64,000 nucleotides of DNA from CAYZWU01 sp964482235. Lineage in GTDB: Bacteria > Planctomycetota > B15-G4 > CAYZWU01. The stretch lies in contig CAYZWU010000003.1 in NCBI GenBank assembly GCA_964482235.1, forward strand, positions 62,001 through 126,000, read 5' to 3'. The notes under the pieces are model-generated. The model made no database searches. It was not told the origin of the DNA and saw only the letters and a list, made by a program, of their open reading frames with translations. This document shows, piece by piece, positions 43,309 through 51,560 of this stretch; position 1 is the first letter of the stretch, and each line of letters opens with the position of its first letter. A program made the position numbers and the translations under genes.

Positions 43309-44637
43309 ATGCGTACAGTTGTCCTGATCGCCTTGTTTGTCCTTCTGGCCGGGCATAGCGGGCTTCATGCCGATGACGATGTCCTGCTCCAGGGGTTCTA
43401 CTGGGACGTTCCCGCCGGCGGCATCTGGTACAACGCCGTCAGCAACCAGGCCTCGACCATCGCCGCAGCGGGATTCACCGCGATCTGGCTGCCCCCGCCG
43501 AGCAAGGGCATGGGCGGCGGCTACTCGATGGGGTACGACATCGCCGACCACATCGATCTCGGGATCTACAACCAGTACGGATCGAGGGAGACCCGCTTCG
43601 GCAGCTACGCCGAGCTGAGGCAGTGCATCTCGCTCCTGCACCAGAACGGCCTGTCCGTCTACGTGGATGTGGTGATGAACCACATGATGGGCGGCCAGCT
43701 CGAATACAACCCCTACACGGGCACCAACACGTGGACGCGCTTCGACTACGTGCATGGGATTTTCGAGAAGAACTACGAGCATTTCCATCCCAACTCGATC
43801 CACCCGGACAACGATCCCCCCTACCACTCGAAGGACTTCGGCGAAGATCTCTGCGTGGCCCACCCCTATGTCAATCAGGGGTTGAAGCGCTGGGGCGAGT
43901 GGCTCACCGCGACGGTTGGATTCGACGGCTACCGCCTCGACTTCGTCAAGGGGATCGAGCCGTGGTTCATCGAGGAGTGGCTCTCCCACGGCGGCATGAA
44001 CGGACGCTTCGCGGTGGGCGAGTACTGGGACGGAAACCGCGATCTCGTCCAGCAGTGGATCAACGACACGGGGCGCCTCGCCTCGGCCTTCGACTTCCCC
44101 CTCTTCTACACCTTGAAGGACATGTGCAACGACACGTCCGGCTCCTTCGACATGGGCAATCTGGCGGGGGCCGGGCTGGTGGCGATCGAGCCGTTCAAGG
44201 CCGTCACCTTCGCGGAGAATCATGACACCGACGAGCACGATCCGATCGTCGCGGACAAGATGATGGCCTACGCCTTCATCCTGACCGGCGAAGGCTATCC
44301 CTGCGTCTTCGTCAAGGACTACTACATCTACGGCCTGGCCGATCCGATCAACACCCTGATCTGGATCCGGAAGAACCTGGCCGCCGGCTCGACCTCGATC
44401 CTCCACTCCTCGAACGATCTCTACATCGCGCAGAGGAACGGACAGGGCTCCCTGCCCGGCTGCGTCCTCGTTCTCAACGACCACCCCACCGACTGGAAGG
44501 GAGCCTGGGTGACCACGAAGTGGCAGAACACCCTTCTCCACGACTACACGGGGCAGGCTCAAGACGAGTGGACGGCCGGCGACGGGAGGGTCGAGCTCTG
44601 GGCGCCGCCTCGCGGCTACACCGTCTACGCGCCGTGA
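43309..44637 (+). CDS. Secreted alpha-amylase (GH13)
   Basis: 442 residues, ATG 43309 behind GAGGA; a signal peptide ends near 'HSGLHADD'. GH13 regions are complete: 'VYVDVVMNHM' (I), 'GFDGYRLDFVKG' (II, nucleophile D211), 'AVGEYWDG' (III, acid/base E238) and 'FAENHDTDEHDP' (IV, D306). The opening 'VLLQGFYWDVPAGG' places it near the plant/bacterial GH13_5/6 amylases. It hydrolyses alpha-1,4-glucans outside the cytoplasm. The protein ends soon after a small C-terminal beta domain; no starch-binding module is present. It is transcribed from its own promoter. Confidence 0.94.
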   Translation: MRTVVLIALFVLLAGHSGLHADDDVLLQGFYWDVPAGGIWYNAVSNQASTIAAAGFTAIWLPPPSKGMGGGYSMGYDIADHIDLGIYNQYGSRETRFGSYAELRQCISLLHQNGLSVYVDVVMNHMMGGQLEYNPYTGTNTWTRFDYVHGIFEKNYEHFHPNSIHPDNDPPYHSKDFGEDLCVAHPYVNQGLKRWGEWLTATVGFDGYRLDFVKGIEPWFIEEWLSHGGMNGRFAVGEYWDGNRDLVQQWINDTGRLASAFDFPLFYTLKDMCNDTSGSFDMGNLAGAGLVAIEPFKAVTFAENHDTDEHDPIVADKMMAYAFILTGEGYPCVFVKDYYIYGLADPINTLIWIRKNLAAGSTSILHSSNDLYIAQRNGQGSLPGCVLVLNDHPTDWKGAWVTTKWQNTLLHDYTGQAQDEWTAGDGRVELWAPPRGYTVYAP

Positions 44638-44644
44638 TACCCAT

Positions 44645-46579
44645 TCACTCCTCGTCCAGGATGCACTGCGGCAGGGCGGCGAGGAAGTGGCGCCCGTAGG
44701 GCCGGCTCACGATCCGTGAATCGAGGACCACCACGCTGCCGGAGTCCGTGGCCCTGCGGATCAGCCTCCCGAACCCCTGCTTGAACCGGAGGATCGCCTC
44801 GGGCAGGCTCAGCTCGCGGAAGGGATTCCCGCCCCGCGCCTCCACCGCCTCGATCCTCGCCTCGGTGAGCGGGTGGCCCGGAGTCGCGAAGGGAAGACGG
44901 GTGATGATCACGAGGGTCAGCGCGTCGCCGGGGACATCCACGCCTTCCCAGAACGAATCGGCGCCGAAGATCACGCCGCTGTCCTTCTCGCGAAAGGCTT
45001 CGAGAATGGCAGGCACGCTCTGCCCCCCGCCCTGGCGGAAAACGGTGAATCCGAGATCCTCGAGCTCCTCCTCCAGGCTGTCGCAAACCAGATTGAGATT
45101 CCTGTAGCTGGTGAAGAGCACGAAGGCCCCGCCCTCGTTGCGCTTGAGGTGGCGAAGGACGGAGTCCGGCAGGGCGTCCCGGTATTCCCTGTCGCTGGCC
45201 GGCGACGGCATGGATCGCGACACGACGAGATTGACCCTTTCCTCGTAGGCGAACGGCGCTCCGAGGATCAGCTCATCGGCATCGTCGCATCCGAGAGAAT
45301 TCTTGAAATACCGGAAGGGTTTCGGGCCCGGCACGGTGAGCGTGGCGCTGGTCAGGATGGAGCTGGCCGGCGGAGCGAAGAGACGCTCCCTCAGGATGTC
45401 GGCCACCTCGACGGGCGACGACCTCAGGATGACGCGGATGCCCCCTCCCTCTCGTTCCGTCCAGAAGACGTGGCCCGGAAGGTCGAGGAAAGCGACCGAC
45501 CGGACCTGGGCAGCCAGGCTGCCGAGCTTGATGGCGATGGCCTTCAGCTCCACAGCCGCCTCGGCCGTTGCCGCCATCTCCTTCTCCTCGCGCACAAGAG
45601 CGGCCAGGTCCCCCACGATGTGCGAGAACGTGTCTTCCACCTCGCCGAAGCCCCTGATCCGCCGCGCCCCGCCCTCGGCTGCATCTGTATGCTCGCCCAC
45701 AGCGCTGAAGAACTCCCTGGCAGCTGTCCGGACATCGGCAACGCGCCGGGCAGCCGTCGTTGCGCCAAGCGCCCTGAGCCATCCCCTTCCCCGGGCCGGA
45801 GCCAGCCTCTTGAGGTAGCCGAGCACCTCCACTGCGCGGACGCTGATCCCCAGCCCGGCGGCAGCCACGCGCTCGAGCCTGTGGGCCTCGTCCACCACGA
45901 GGACCTGGTAGTCGGGAAACAGGGAGACGTTCTCCGCACGGAGCACCATGTCGGCGATGAGAAGCGCGTGGTTCACCACGACCAGGGAGGCGGCCGCGGC
46001 ACGGGCACGGGCCTGGCGCAGCGGGCAGTGCCTGCGCTGGCTGCACGTCGAACCGGCGCAGCTCCCTTCCTCGGCGCGGACCGCGGCCCAGACGGAGGCC
46101 GGCGGTGCGACGGCGAGATCCTGGAGCGTGCCGGCGCCCTGTGCCGCTTCCGTCCCGATACGGAGAAGAGCGGCCTGTTCATCCTCCAGGGGGAAAAGCT
46201 CGCCCTGCATCGCCCCGGCGAGGTAGAGCCGCCTCGGACAGAGGTAGTTCGATCTTCCCTTGAGGAGGGCGTAGGGGAGCGGCCTGCCGAAGAACTCACT
46301 GATGAAGGGGATATCCTTGCGCACGAGCTGCTCCTGCAGCGCGATAGTCCCTGTCGACACCACCACCCTGCGTCCGTCAGCCTCGGCGGCGAGAAGGGGG
46401 ATGAGGTAGGCGAATGTCTTGCCCACGCCGGTCCCCGCCTCGACCATCAGGTCGCGGCCCGCCGCCAGGGCGGCAGCAACAGCCTGGGCCATATCCACCT
46501 GCTGCGGCCTGAACTCGTAGTCCGCCATGCCGAGCGAGAGGGTTCCCGAAGCGTCGAAGATCGCCTTCACATCAGTCAA
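44645..46579 (-). CDS. dinG: DinG/XPD-family ATP-dependent DNA helicase
   Basis: 644 residues. TTG 46579 has GGAGG 6 nt upstream and is preferred; GTG 46570 is next. SF2 motifs: Walker A 'VEAGTGVGKTFAYLIP', DEAH box 'LVVDEAHRLE', 'LTSATLTVPG', and motif VI near 'QGFGRLIRRATDSG'. Four Cys ('YLCPRR', 'CAGSTC', 'HCPL') fit the 4Fe-4S site of XPD/DinG enzymes. There is no exonuclease domain, so it is the short type. It unwinds damaged or structured DNA 5' to 3' (family knowledge). It is convergent with the amylase gene. Confidence 0.92.
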   Translation of the reverse strand: MTDVKAIFDASGTLSLGMADYEFRPQQVDMAQAVAAALAAGRDLMVEAGTGVGKTFAYLIPLLAAEADGRRVVVSTGTIALQEQLVRKDIPFISEFFGRPLPYALLKGRSNYLCPRRLYLAGAMQGELFPLEDEQAALLRIGTEAAQGAGTLQDLAVAPPASVWAAVRAEEGSCAGSTCSQRRHCPLRQARARAAAASLVVVNHALLIADMVLRAENVSLFPDYQVLVVDEAHRLERVAAAGLGISVRAVEVLGYLKRLAPARGRGWLRALGATTAARRVADVRTAAREFFSAVGEHTDAAEGGARRIRGFGEVEDTFSHIVGDLAALVREEKEMAATAEAAVELKAIAIKLGSLAAQVRSVAFLDLPGHVFWTEREGGGIRVILRSSPVEVADILRERLFAPPASSILTSATLTVPGPKPFRYFKNSLGCDDADELILGAPFAYEERVNLVVSRSMPSPASDREYRDALPDSVLRHLKRNEGGAFVLFTSYRNLNLVCDSLEEELEDLGFTVFRQGGGQSVPAILEAFREKDSGVIFGADSFWEGVDVPGDALTLVIITRLPFATPGHPLTEARIEAVEARGGNPFRELSLPEAILRFKQGFGRLIRRATDSGSVVVLDSRIVSRPYGRHFLAALPQCILDEE

Positions 46580-46644
46580 GGCGGGCCTCCTTCCGCGGCC
46601 GGCGGCCGTGACAGGGCATAGGCACGGAGGCCCCGAGATGTGAG

Positions 46645-46673
46645 TTGCAGAGAGGATCGCCCTTTATTATACT
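46645..46673 (+). promoter_or_regulatory. Candidate promoter for the Cys-rich lipoprotein
   Basis: TTGCAG, 17-bp spacer, TATACT (3/6 and 5/6), 46 nt before ATG 46720. Confidence 0.42.
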
Positions 46674-46719
46674 TCCTGGCTGTCCTGATGATGAAAGACT
46701 GGAAAAAACTGGAGAGATC

Positions 46720-47154
46720 ATGTCCAAGCTATTTCTCTATTTTGCCTTGAGCCTCCTGATCTGCGTCGCCGGATGCAGTACGAACGACGAGCTGACCGCA
46801 AACGATTCCAAGTGCGCCTCCTGCCAGAAGTGCAGTCAAGCGGGGAATGAAGTCGCGGGCAGCGGCATTCCCATGACCACGACGCAGGCGATCCTTCATG
46901 GCAAGCAGGTGATCGGATACATCGAAACCTGCGGAAAGGTTTCGACCGGGTGCAAGCGCTCCTCGTTCCCTCCCGGCACACGCTTCATCCAGGACAGGGA
47001 TTTCCAGGTCATGGGCATCATCACGCCCAAGGGTCAGGTCTGGCGTCTCGCAGATGGGGAATTCGTCGAGAAGCTCCACCAGGCAGACATCATGAAGAAC
47101 CTTGCCGTTTTCTTCAACGTCACCGAAGACAAACTCGCCATCTCGGACATCTAG
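46720..47154 (+). CDS. Small Cys-rich predicted lipoprotein, unknown function
   Basis: 144 residues. The start is ATG 46720, with GGAGAG close upstream and a signal peptide right behind; an open frame 75 bp longer has no such support. The lipobox 'ICVAGC' puts C19 at the mature N-terminus. The mature protein has a Cys cluster 'CASCQKC' and two further Cys ('ETCGKVSTGCKRS'), which could bind metal or form disulfides. No family is recognised. Its convergent neighbour is 19 bp away. Confidence 0.72.
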   Translation: MSKLFLYFALSLLICVAGCSTNDELTANDSKCASCQKCSQAGNEVAGSGIPMTTTQAILHGKQVIGYIETCGKVSTGCKRSSFPPGTRFIQDRDFQVMGIITPKGQVWRLADGEFVEKLHQADIMKNLAVFFNVTEDKLAISDI

Positions 47155-47173
47155 CAGTCCGGCATCTTTTTCG

Positions 47174-48037
47174 TTATGGACCGGTCACCGCCTTCTTCTG
47201 GTCGCGGTCCGTCGGCCACCAGCCGATCTCATCGAGATATTTCAGGCTGGCCACGAGATCGGTGACGCTGTCCACCTCGATGATGGAGGTGGTGTTCTGG
47301 TCCACAGTTTCGCTGAACTTGGGCAAAAGCGTCCTGAAATCCAGCCTGCCGTCTCCCAGGGAGGCGTGAAGATCCTCGTGTCCGTCGTTGTTGTGCAGGT
47401 GGAGATAGGAGATCCGGTCCCCCGCTGCCGCGAGCCACTCGTTCACCGATCCCCCGCTCAGGATATCGACATGCCCCACATCGAAGCAGATCTTCACCCT
47501 GTCCGAGTCCAGCCTATCGCAGAGGAACGCGAGGAAGGCGGGATCGGGCTCATAGCTGTTCTCGAGATAGAGACAGGTCTCCTCCTTCTCGACCCTATCG
47601 ACAAAGGGCTTCCAGAATTCGAGCTGCCTCTCGATCCAGAGGTCGAGGTTATGGTCGATCTTCCTCAAGGGAGTGCAGAGATGCACGATGACTCCCTCGG
47701 CATTCAATTCCCTGGCCGAATCGAAAGACCACTCCATCCTTCGGACCACCGCTTCCTTGATGAAGGGATCGGTGACCAGAGGCGCGATGTCGACGTAGGG
47801 AGCATGAAAAGTGACAAACTCGGGTGGCGTTTCCTCGAATTTCTTCCTGTACTCGACGAGAAGGCTTTTCCAGTCGCCGGTCAGGACAGCCGGCTCGGTG
47901 AAGGTCTGGATCTCGACACCGCACTTCCTGTCGACAGCAAGCGTCAATGCATAGGAGAATGTTTCCGAGTAGCAAGCGAGGCCGAACTTCTTCATCTCTG
48001 CGAGTTTCTCCGTTTCTGTGCTTTTCCCGTTGCGCAT
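47174..48037 (-). CDS. TIM-barrel sugar phosphate isomerase/epimerase-like protein (AP endonuclease 2 fold)
   Basis: 287 residues from ATG 48037; ATG 47995 ('MKKFGLACYSETF') would match the fold's first strand better, and neither has a strong ribosome site. Metal-site residues typical of the xylose-isomerase-like barrel appear in order: 'VTFHAPYVDIAP', 'GVIVHLCTPL', 'LYLENSY', 'KICFDVGHVDI', 'YLHLHNNDGHED' and 'SIIEVDS'. The substrate is unknown; such proteins act on sugars or, rarely, on abasic DNA. Confidence 0.82.
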   Translation of the reverse strand: MRNGKSTETEKLAEMKKFGLACYSETFSYALTLAVDRKCGVEIQTFTEPAVLTGDWKSLLVEYRKKFEETPPEFVTFHAPYVDIAPLVTDPFIKEAVVRRMEWSFDSARELNAEGVIVHLCTPLRKIDHNLDLWIERQLEFWKPFVDRVEKEETCLYLENSYEPDPAFLAFLCDRLDSDRVKICFDVGHVDILSGGSVNEWLAAAGDRISYLHLHNNDGHEDLHASLGDGRLDFRTLLPKFSETVDQNTTSIIEVDSVTDLVASLKYLDEIGWWPTDRDQKKAVTGP

Positions 48038-48206
48038 GCCGATCGAGGAAGCTAGCCTCGACCGGTGCGGCGAACATCGAATCCAACGGATTATAGAGAA
48101 TTCCCCTCCCCCATTCCCACCCGAAAGATACGAAAAAGTGCGTAGTCCGGGCCGGACGCGTGCCGTCTGTACCGGGAAATCTCGAATCGACCGGAAGGTT
48201 GAACTC

Positions 48207-49967
48207 TCAGCGAATCCGCAGGGATGAGGCGTTCTTCAGCATGGCGCCCCGGAGCTGCTCGGGATCGGTGATCGCTGCCAGGCAGGTCTTCTCCATGCAG
48301 ACGTAGGCCGTGGGCTCGCGATCGAGGGGGAACTCCATCAGGGAGACCATGTCCTTCTCCTCCTCGGGATCGATGGTCAGCACGAGCCGGGAGGCCATGA
48401 ATACGCTGTTCGCCTTCGTCTGGAACTCGACCGTCTTCTCCTCGTTCTTCGGTCCTACGATCACCACGTAGAGCGGATTCTGGAAGTAGAAGTCGACGGC
48501 CCGCGCGTATCCGGCAGTGAAGTAGCCGTAGAGATGATAATCGTGCGCGAAGGCGCTCAACGTCTGCTGAGCCAGGTCGAGGTAGCGCTTCTCGAAGGTG
48601 AGGTAGTAGAAACGCGTGAGCACCTCGGCCATGACAGCGTTCTCGAGAATCGACTTGTTGCGCCGCCTCAGTCCGCCCCTGGCGCCCTTGATCTCCGGGA
48701 TATCGTAGAAGCCGCCGTACGTGCTGCTCTGCTTCTGGATGATGATTTCGAGGAGGTTCCTGATGACGTTGATGTACCTGTTGCAGCCCGCATACTCCAC
48801 CGCCGCCAGCAGCGCCCGGCAGAGATAGATCTGGTCGGTGAGCAGCCCCATGATATGACGGTTGCCGTCGTAGTAGTGGTAGACCCCCCGCTCGGGGCTG
48901 TAGAGCTTGTTGAGCACGAACTCGACCGCCTGCAGCCCCATCTCCTTCAGCAAGGGATCCTTCAGGATCGGCGAGACCTCGAGGAACACCGAGGCCGCCA
49001 TGGCGTTGGAGTTGGCGTAGATCGTCCTGTCCGACGAGGGCGGGTTGCGGTCCCGCCTGGCCAGCTCGTCAAGCTGATAGTAGTCATCGTCCGCATCCTG
49101 CGAGCTGCGGAACGCGCCGTAGTCGGCGTCCCAGAGCGAGGTGCAGATGTAGTCGGCCGTCTTGCGCGCCACATCGAGGTAGTAGTCGCGGTCGATCACC
49201 TGGTAGGCCAGGGCGTAGTTGTGGAGGAGCCCCACGTTCGTCTCGAGGAGCTTCTCCGTGTTCGGCGAGCGCCAGTCGCGCATGGCGCAGAAGCGGAAGA
49301 ATCCTCCCCACACGCGGTCGAAGAGCGCCCCTTCCGCCATCTCCTGCAGCGTCTTGTTGATGATGCCGTGGAGCTTGAGATCGTTGGTCTTGTAGTACTG
49401 CTGGATGGTGAAGTCGATCGCCTCGGGATGAGGAAACTTCTGACCCTGGCCGAATCCGCCGTACTTCTCGTCGAACTCGCTGATGATGGCGCGCGAGACG
49501 TTGGTGATGATCTCCTGCGACAGCTCGCCCGCGTGGGCGTCCCTTTCCTTCTGGTCCTCCTCCTCCTCCCGGACCATCGAGTCGATCGCTTCCTGGATCT
49601 TCTCCTTCCGCTCCCTGTACGCTGTCGAGACCTTTTCGAGGAGAGCGGTGAACTGGTACACCGTGAAGTATGTCCCGCCCGTGATGGCCTCGCCTTCAGG
49701 ATCGAGGATCGCGAAGGAAGGCCAGCCGCCCATGTTGTACCTCTCGTTGATATCGGGACGCTTGTCCTTGTCCACGCGGACAGGAACGTACTCCTTCTCG
49801 ACGATCTCGACCACGGCCGGATCCGAGAGGACTTCGCTGTCCATCGAGCGGCACCAGGGACACCAGGAGGCGACAATGGAGAGCAGGACCGGCCTGTTCT
49901 CCTTCTTTGCCAGGTCGAAAGACCCGTCTTCCCACGCCATCCATTTGACAGAAACCATCTCAGCCAC
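48207..49967 (-). CDS. DUF255/YyaL-like protein with thioredoxin domain
   Basis: 586 residues from GTG 49967 behind GAGGGTGA; ATG 49958 is three codons later. The thioredoxin-like N-terminal domain has a CxxC site ('ASWCPWCRSMDSEV') and cis-Pro region ('MGGWPSFAIL'). The rest is a six-hairpin-type alpha barrel ('LLETNVGLLHNYALAYQV', 'ANSNAMAASVFLEVS'), as in spermatogenesis-associated protein 20 and YyaL. No signal peptide, so it is cytosolic. The family's reaction is unknown; a redox or sugar-related role is guessed from the folds. The 240-bp space upstream has a GATTCTG/CAGAATC hairpin. Confidence 0.88.
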   Translation of the reverse strand: MAEMVSVKWMAWEDGSFDLAKKENRPVLLSIVASWCPWCRSMDSEVLSDPAVVEIVEKEYVPVRVDKDKRPDINERYNMGGWPSFAILDPEGEAITGGTYFTVYQFTALLEKVSTAYRERKEKIQEAIDSMVREEEEDQKERDAHAGELSQEIITNVSRAIISEFDEKYGGFGQGQKFPHPEAIDFTIQQYYKTNDLKLHGIINKTLQEMAEGALFDRVWGGFFRFCAMRDWRSPNTEKLLETNVGLLHNYALAYQVIDRDYYLDVARKTADYICTSLWDADYGAFRSSQDADDDYYQLDELARRDRNPPSSDRTIYANSNAMAASVFLEVSPILKDPLLKEMGLQAVEFVLNKLYSPERGVYHYYDGNRHIMGLLTDQIYLCRALLAAVEYAGCNRYINVIRNLLEIIIQKQSSTYGGFYDIPEIKGARGGLRRRNKSILENAVMAEVLTRFYYLTFEKRYLDLAQQTLSAFAHDYHLYGYFTAGYARAVDFYFQNPLYVVIVGPKNEEKTVEFQTKANSVFMASRLVLTIDPEEEKDMVSLMEFPLDREPTAYVCMEKTCLAAITDPEQLRGAMLKNASSLRIR

Positions 49968-50239
49968 ATCACCCTCTCATTTAAAGACTTGCAACCCAGT
50001 AGATTCTGGGCGGCCGCCTCGCAGAATCTTATACTCTACCTATCGACAAGAGTGACAAGATCCATAACAGTCCATTGAAAAAGTGCCGCGATGCCTGCCG
50101 GCTTTCCGCGGGACCTATCGGAATCGAATCTCACCGGAAAAGAAACTCGAGACGAGCAGCAGCAATCTCTCCATGGATTCCCCGACAACCAGGCGATCAA
50201 CGGCTTATGCCGTTCGAGATTCCGGAAAGGAGCCGCTCG

Positions 50240-50608
50240 TCACGATCCTGTCATGCGGGATTCAAGCGATTCCCAGTCCAGCCCTTCGGCGTCGCCCCAG
50301 AGATTCTCGAGATCGTAGAAGGTCCTCGCCTCGTCGGAAAAGACATGAACGACCACTGTTCCGTAGTCGAGGAGGACCCACCAGGCCTGGGACACACCTT
50401 CGGTCGAGATCGGGAGCAGCTTCTTCTTCTTGAGCTCCATGGAGATCTCCGAGCTGATGGTCTTGATGTGCCTGCTGTTCACACCTGTCACGATCACGAA
50501 ATAATCGGCAATGGGAGACAGCTTTCCGATATCGAGGAGAATGATATTCTCCCCTTTCTTGCTGCTGGCGATCCCGGCACAGGTTAGGGCAAGGTCAAGA
50601 GACTCGAT
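50240..50608 (-). CDS. rsfS: Ribosomal silencing factor RsfS with apparent AUC start
   Basis: RsfS binds uL14 and blocks 30S-50S joining when nutrients are short. The conserved body is unmistakable: 'DIGKLSPIADYFVIVTGVNS', 'EGVSQAWWVLLDYGTVVVHVF', 'FYDLENLWGDAEGLDW'. The frame has no ATG, GTG or TTG between an upstream TGA at 50639-50641 and GTG 50497, which lies inside the conserved core. The only position giving a normal 122-residue protein is ATC 50608-50606, with a perfect AGGAG (50616-50620) 7 nt away. So either AUC is the start or the base is an error or mutation of ATG. Confidence 0.82.
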   Translation of the reverse strand: MESLDLALTCAGIASSKKGENIILLDIGKLSPIADYFVIVTGVNSRHIKTISSEISMELKKKKLLPISTEGVSQAWWVLLDYGTVVVHVFSDEARTFYDLENLWGDAEGLDWESLESRMTGS

Positions 50609-50774
50609 GCTGTTTCTCCTGCAACGCTTCCTAGACGGTCAGCCGGCTGCGCGTTCTGCCGGCCGGCTGCGGTCCGCCGCCTGGCCCGGATACGCCTCCA
50701 GACCGGCGATTGACACGCGTATCTTGCACGTCCGGGGTTGTCTTTTCAAGCCCAGGAGTTTTTTGGGAAATCAA

Positions 50775-51560
50775 TCATTCGCCCGGCACGGTCCCGGCCC
50801 GCTCAAGGCATTCCTCTTCCCGCTCACGGAGCTGCCGGACGACCTCCTCGACCTCTCCCGGCTCGAGAACACCCTTCAATCCCGTTACCGCGAAATCGGC
50901 GGCGCGCGCCCAGAGGCGGCCCGCCTTCACCCACTCCTCCTGCTCCGCCTCGAATGCGGCCTGGTTTTTCAGTGCCTGGAGGAGGAAGAGAAGGGTTTGC
51001 GCTGTGGGCCGAATCGAATAGGCCTTCTCGAGGTATCGAGCCGCCAGCCGCACCGGCGGATCTCCGTAGCGCCGAAGGCAGACGTCGCGGAAGACGCCCT
51101 CATCCTCGGAACGCATAAACAAGGTCAGGCCGAGACCGAGATTGAGAACGCCGGAAGAGGGATCCCTGTCGAGCCCTTCGTGCTGGATATCGAGCCCTTC
51201 CTCGATCCACTGGGCCCGCGAAGCGTCGGAAACAGCGCGATGGGCCATGTTGAACGCCAGATGCCAGTGAAGGAAATCCCTCACTTCCGCGGAATCGGGA
51301 TCGAGACGCAGCAGCGTTCGGGCATCGGTCAGCACCATGCCGTCCCGGCCCTCGCTCTGATGCTCCCTCATCCTCATCCAGAGAGCGTCGATGGCGAAGA
51401 CGCGGAAGGCGCCCATGGCCTGGAACAGGACCTGTGCCGGATCGCCGGACCCGGATCGATCGTCCCAGCCGCTCCTGCCGGATCGCAGCGCCCCGCCGGT
51501 CCAGAGAAGCAGGGCGATGCCGAAAAGGCCGGGGAGAATGAACTTCGCTGCTCGTCTCAC
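50775..51560 (-). CDS. Membrane-anchored helical (TPR-like) protein of the ABC transporter operon
   Basis: 261 residues from GTG 51560; GTGA overlaps the permease stop and GGAGGT lies 5 nt upstream. A longer open frame reaching 51662 runs inside the permease gene and is not favoured. One membrane helix near the N-terminus ('FILPGLFGIALLLWTGGAL') is followed by a soluble helical region with TPR-like character ('YLEKAYSIRPTAQTLLFLL', 'EEGLDIQHEGLDRDPS'). The function is unknown. Coupling suggests it supports the transporter or its substrate complex. Confidence 0.75.
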   Translation of the reverse strand: MRRAAKFILPGLFGIALLLWTGGALRSGRSGWDDRSGSGDPAQVLFQAMGAFRVFAIDALWMRMREHQSEGRDGMVLTDARTLLRLDPDSAEVRDFLHWHLAFNMAHRAVSDASRAQWIEEGLDIQHEGLDRDPSSGVLNLGLGLTLFMRSEDEGVFRDVCLRRYGDPPVRLAARYLEKAYSIRPTAQTLLFLLQALKNQAAFEAEQEEWVKAGRLWARAADFAVTGLKGVLEPGEVEEVVRQLREREEECLERAGTVPGE

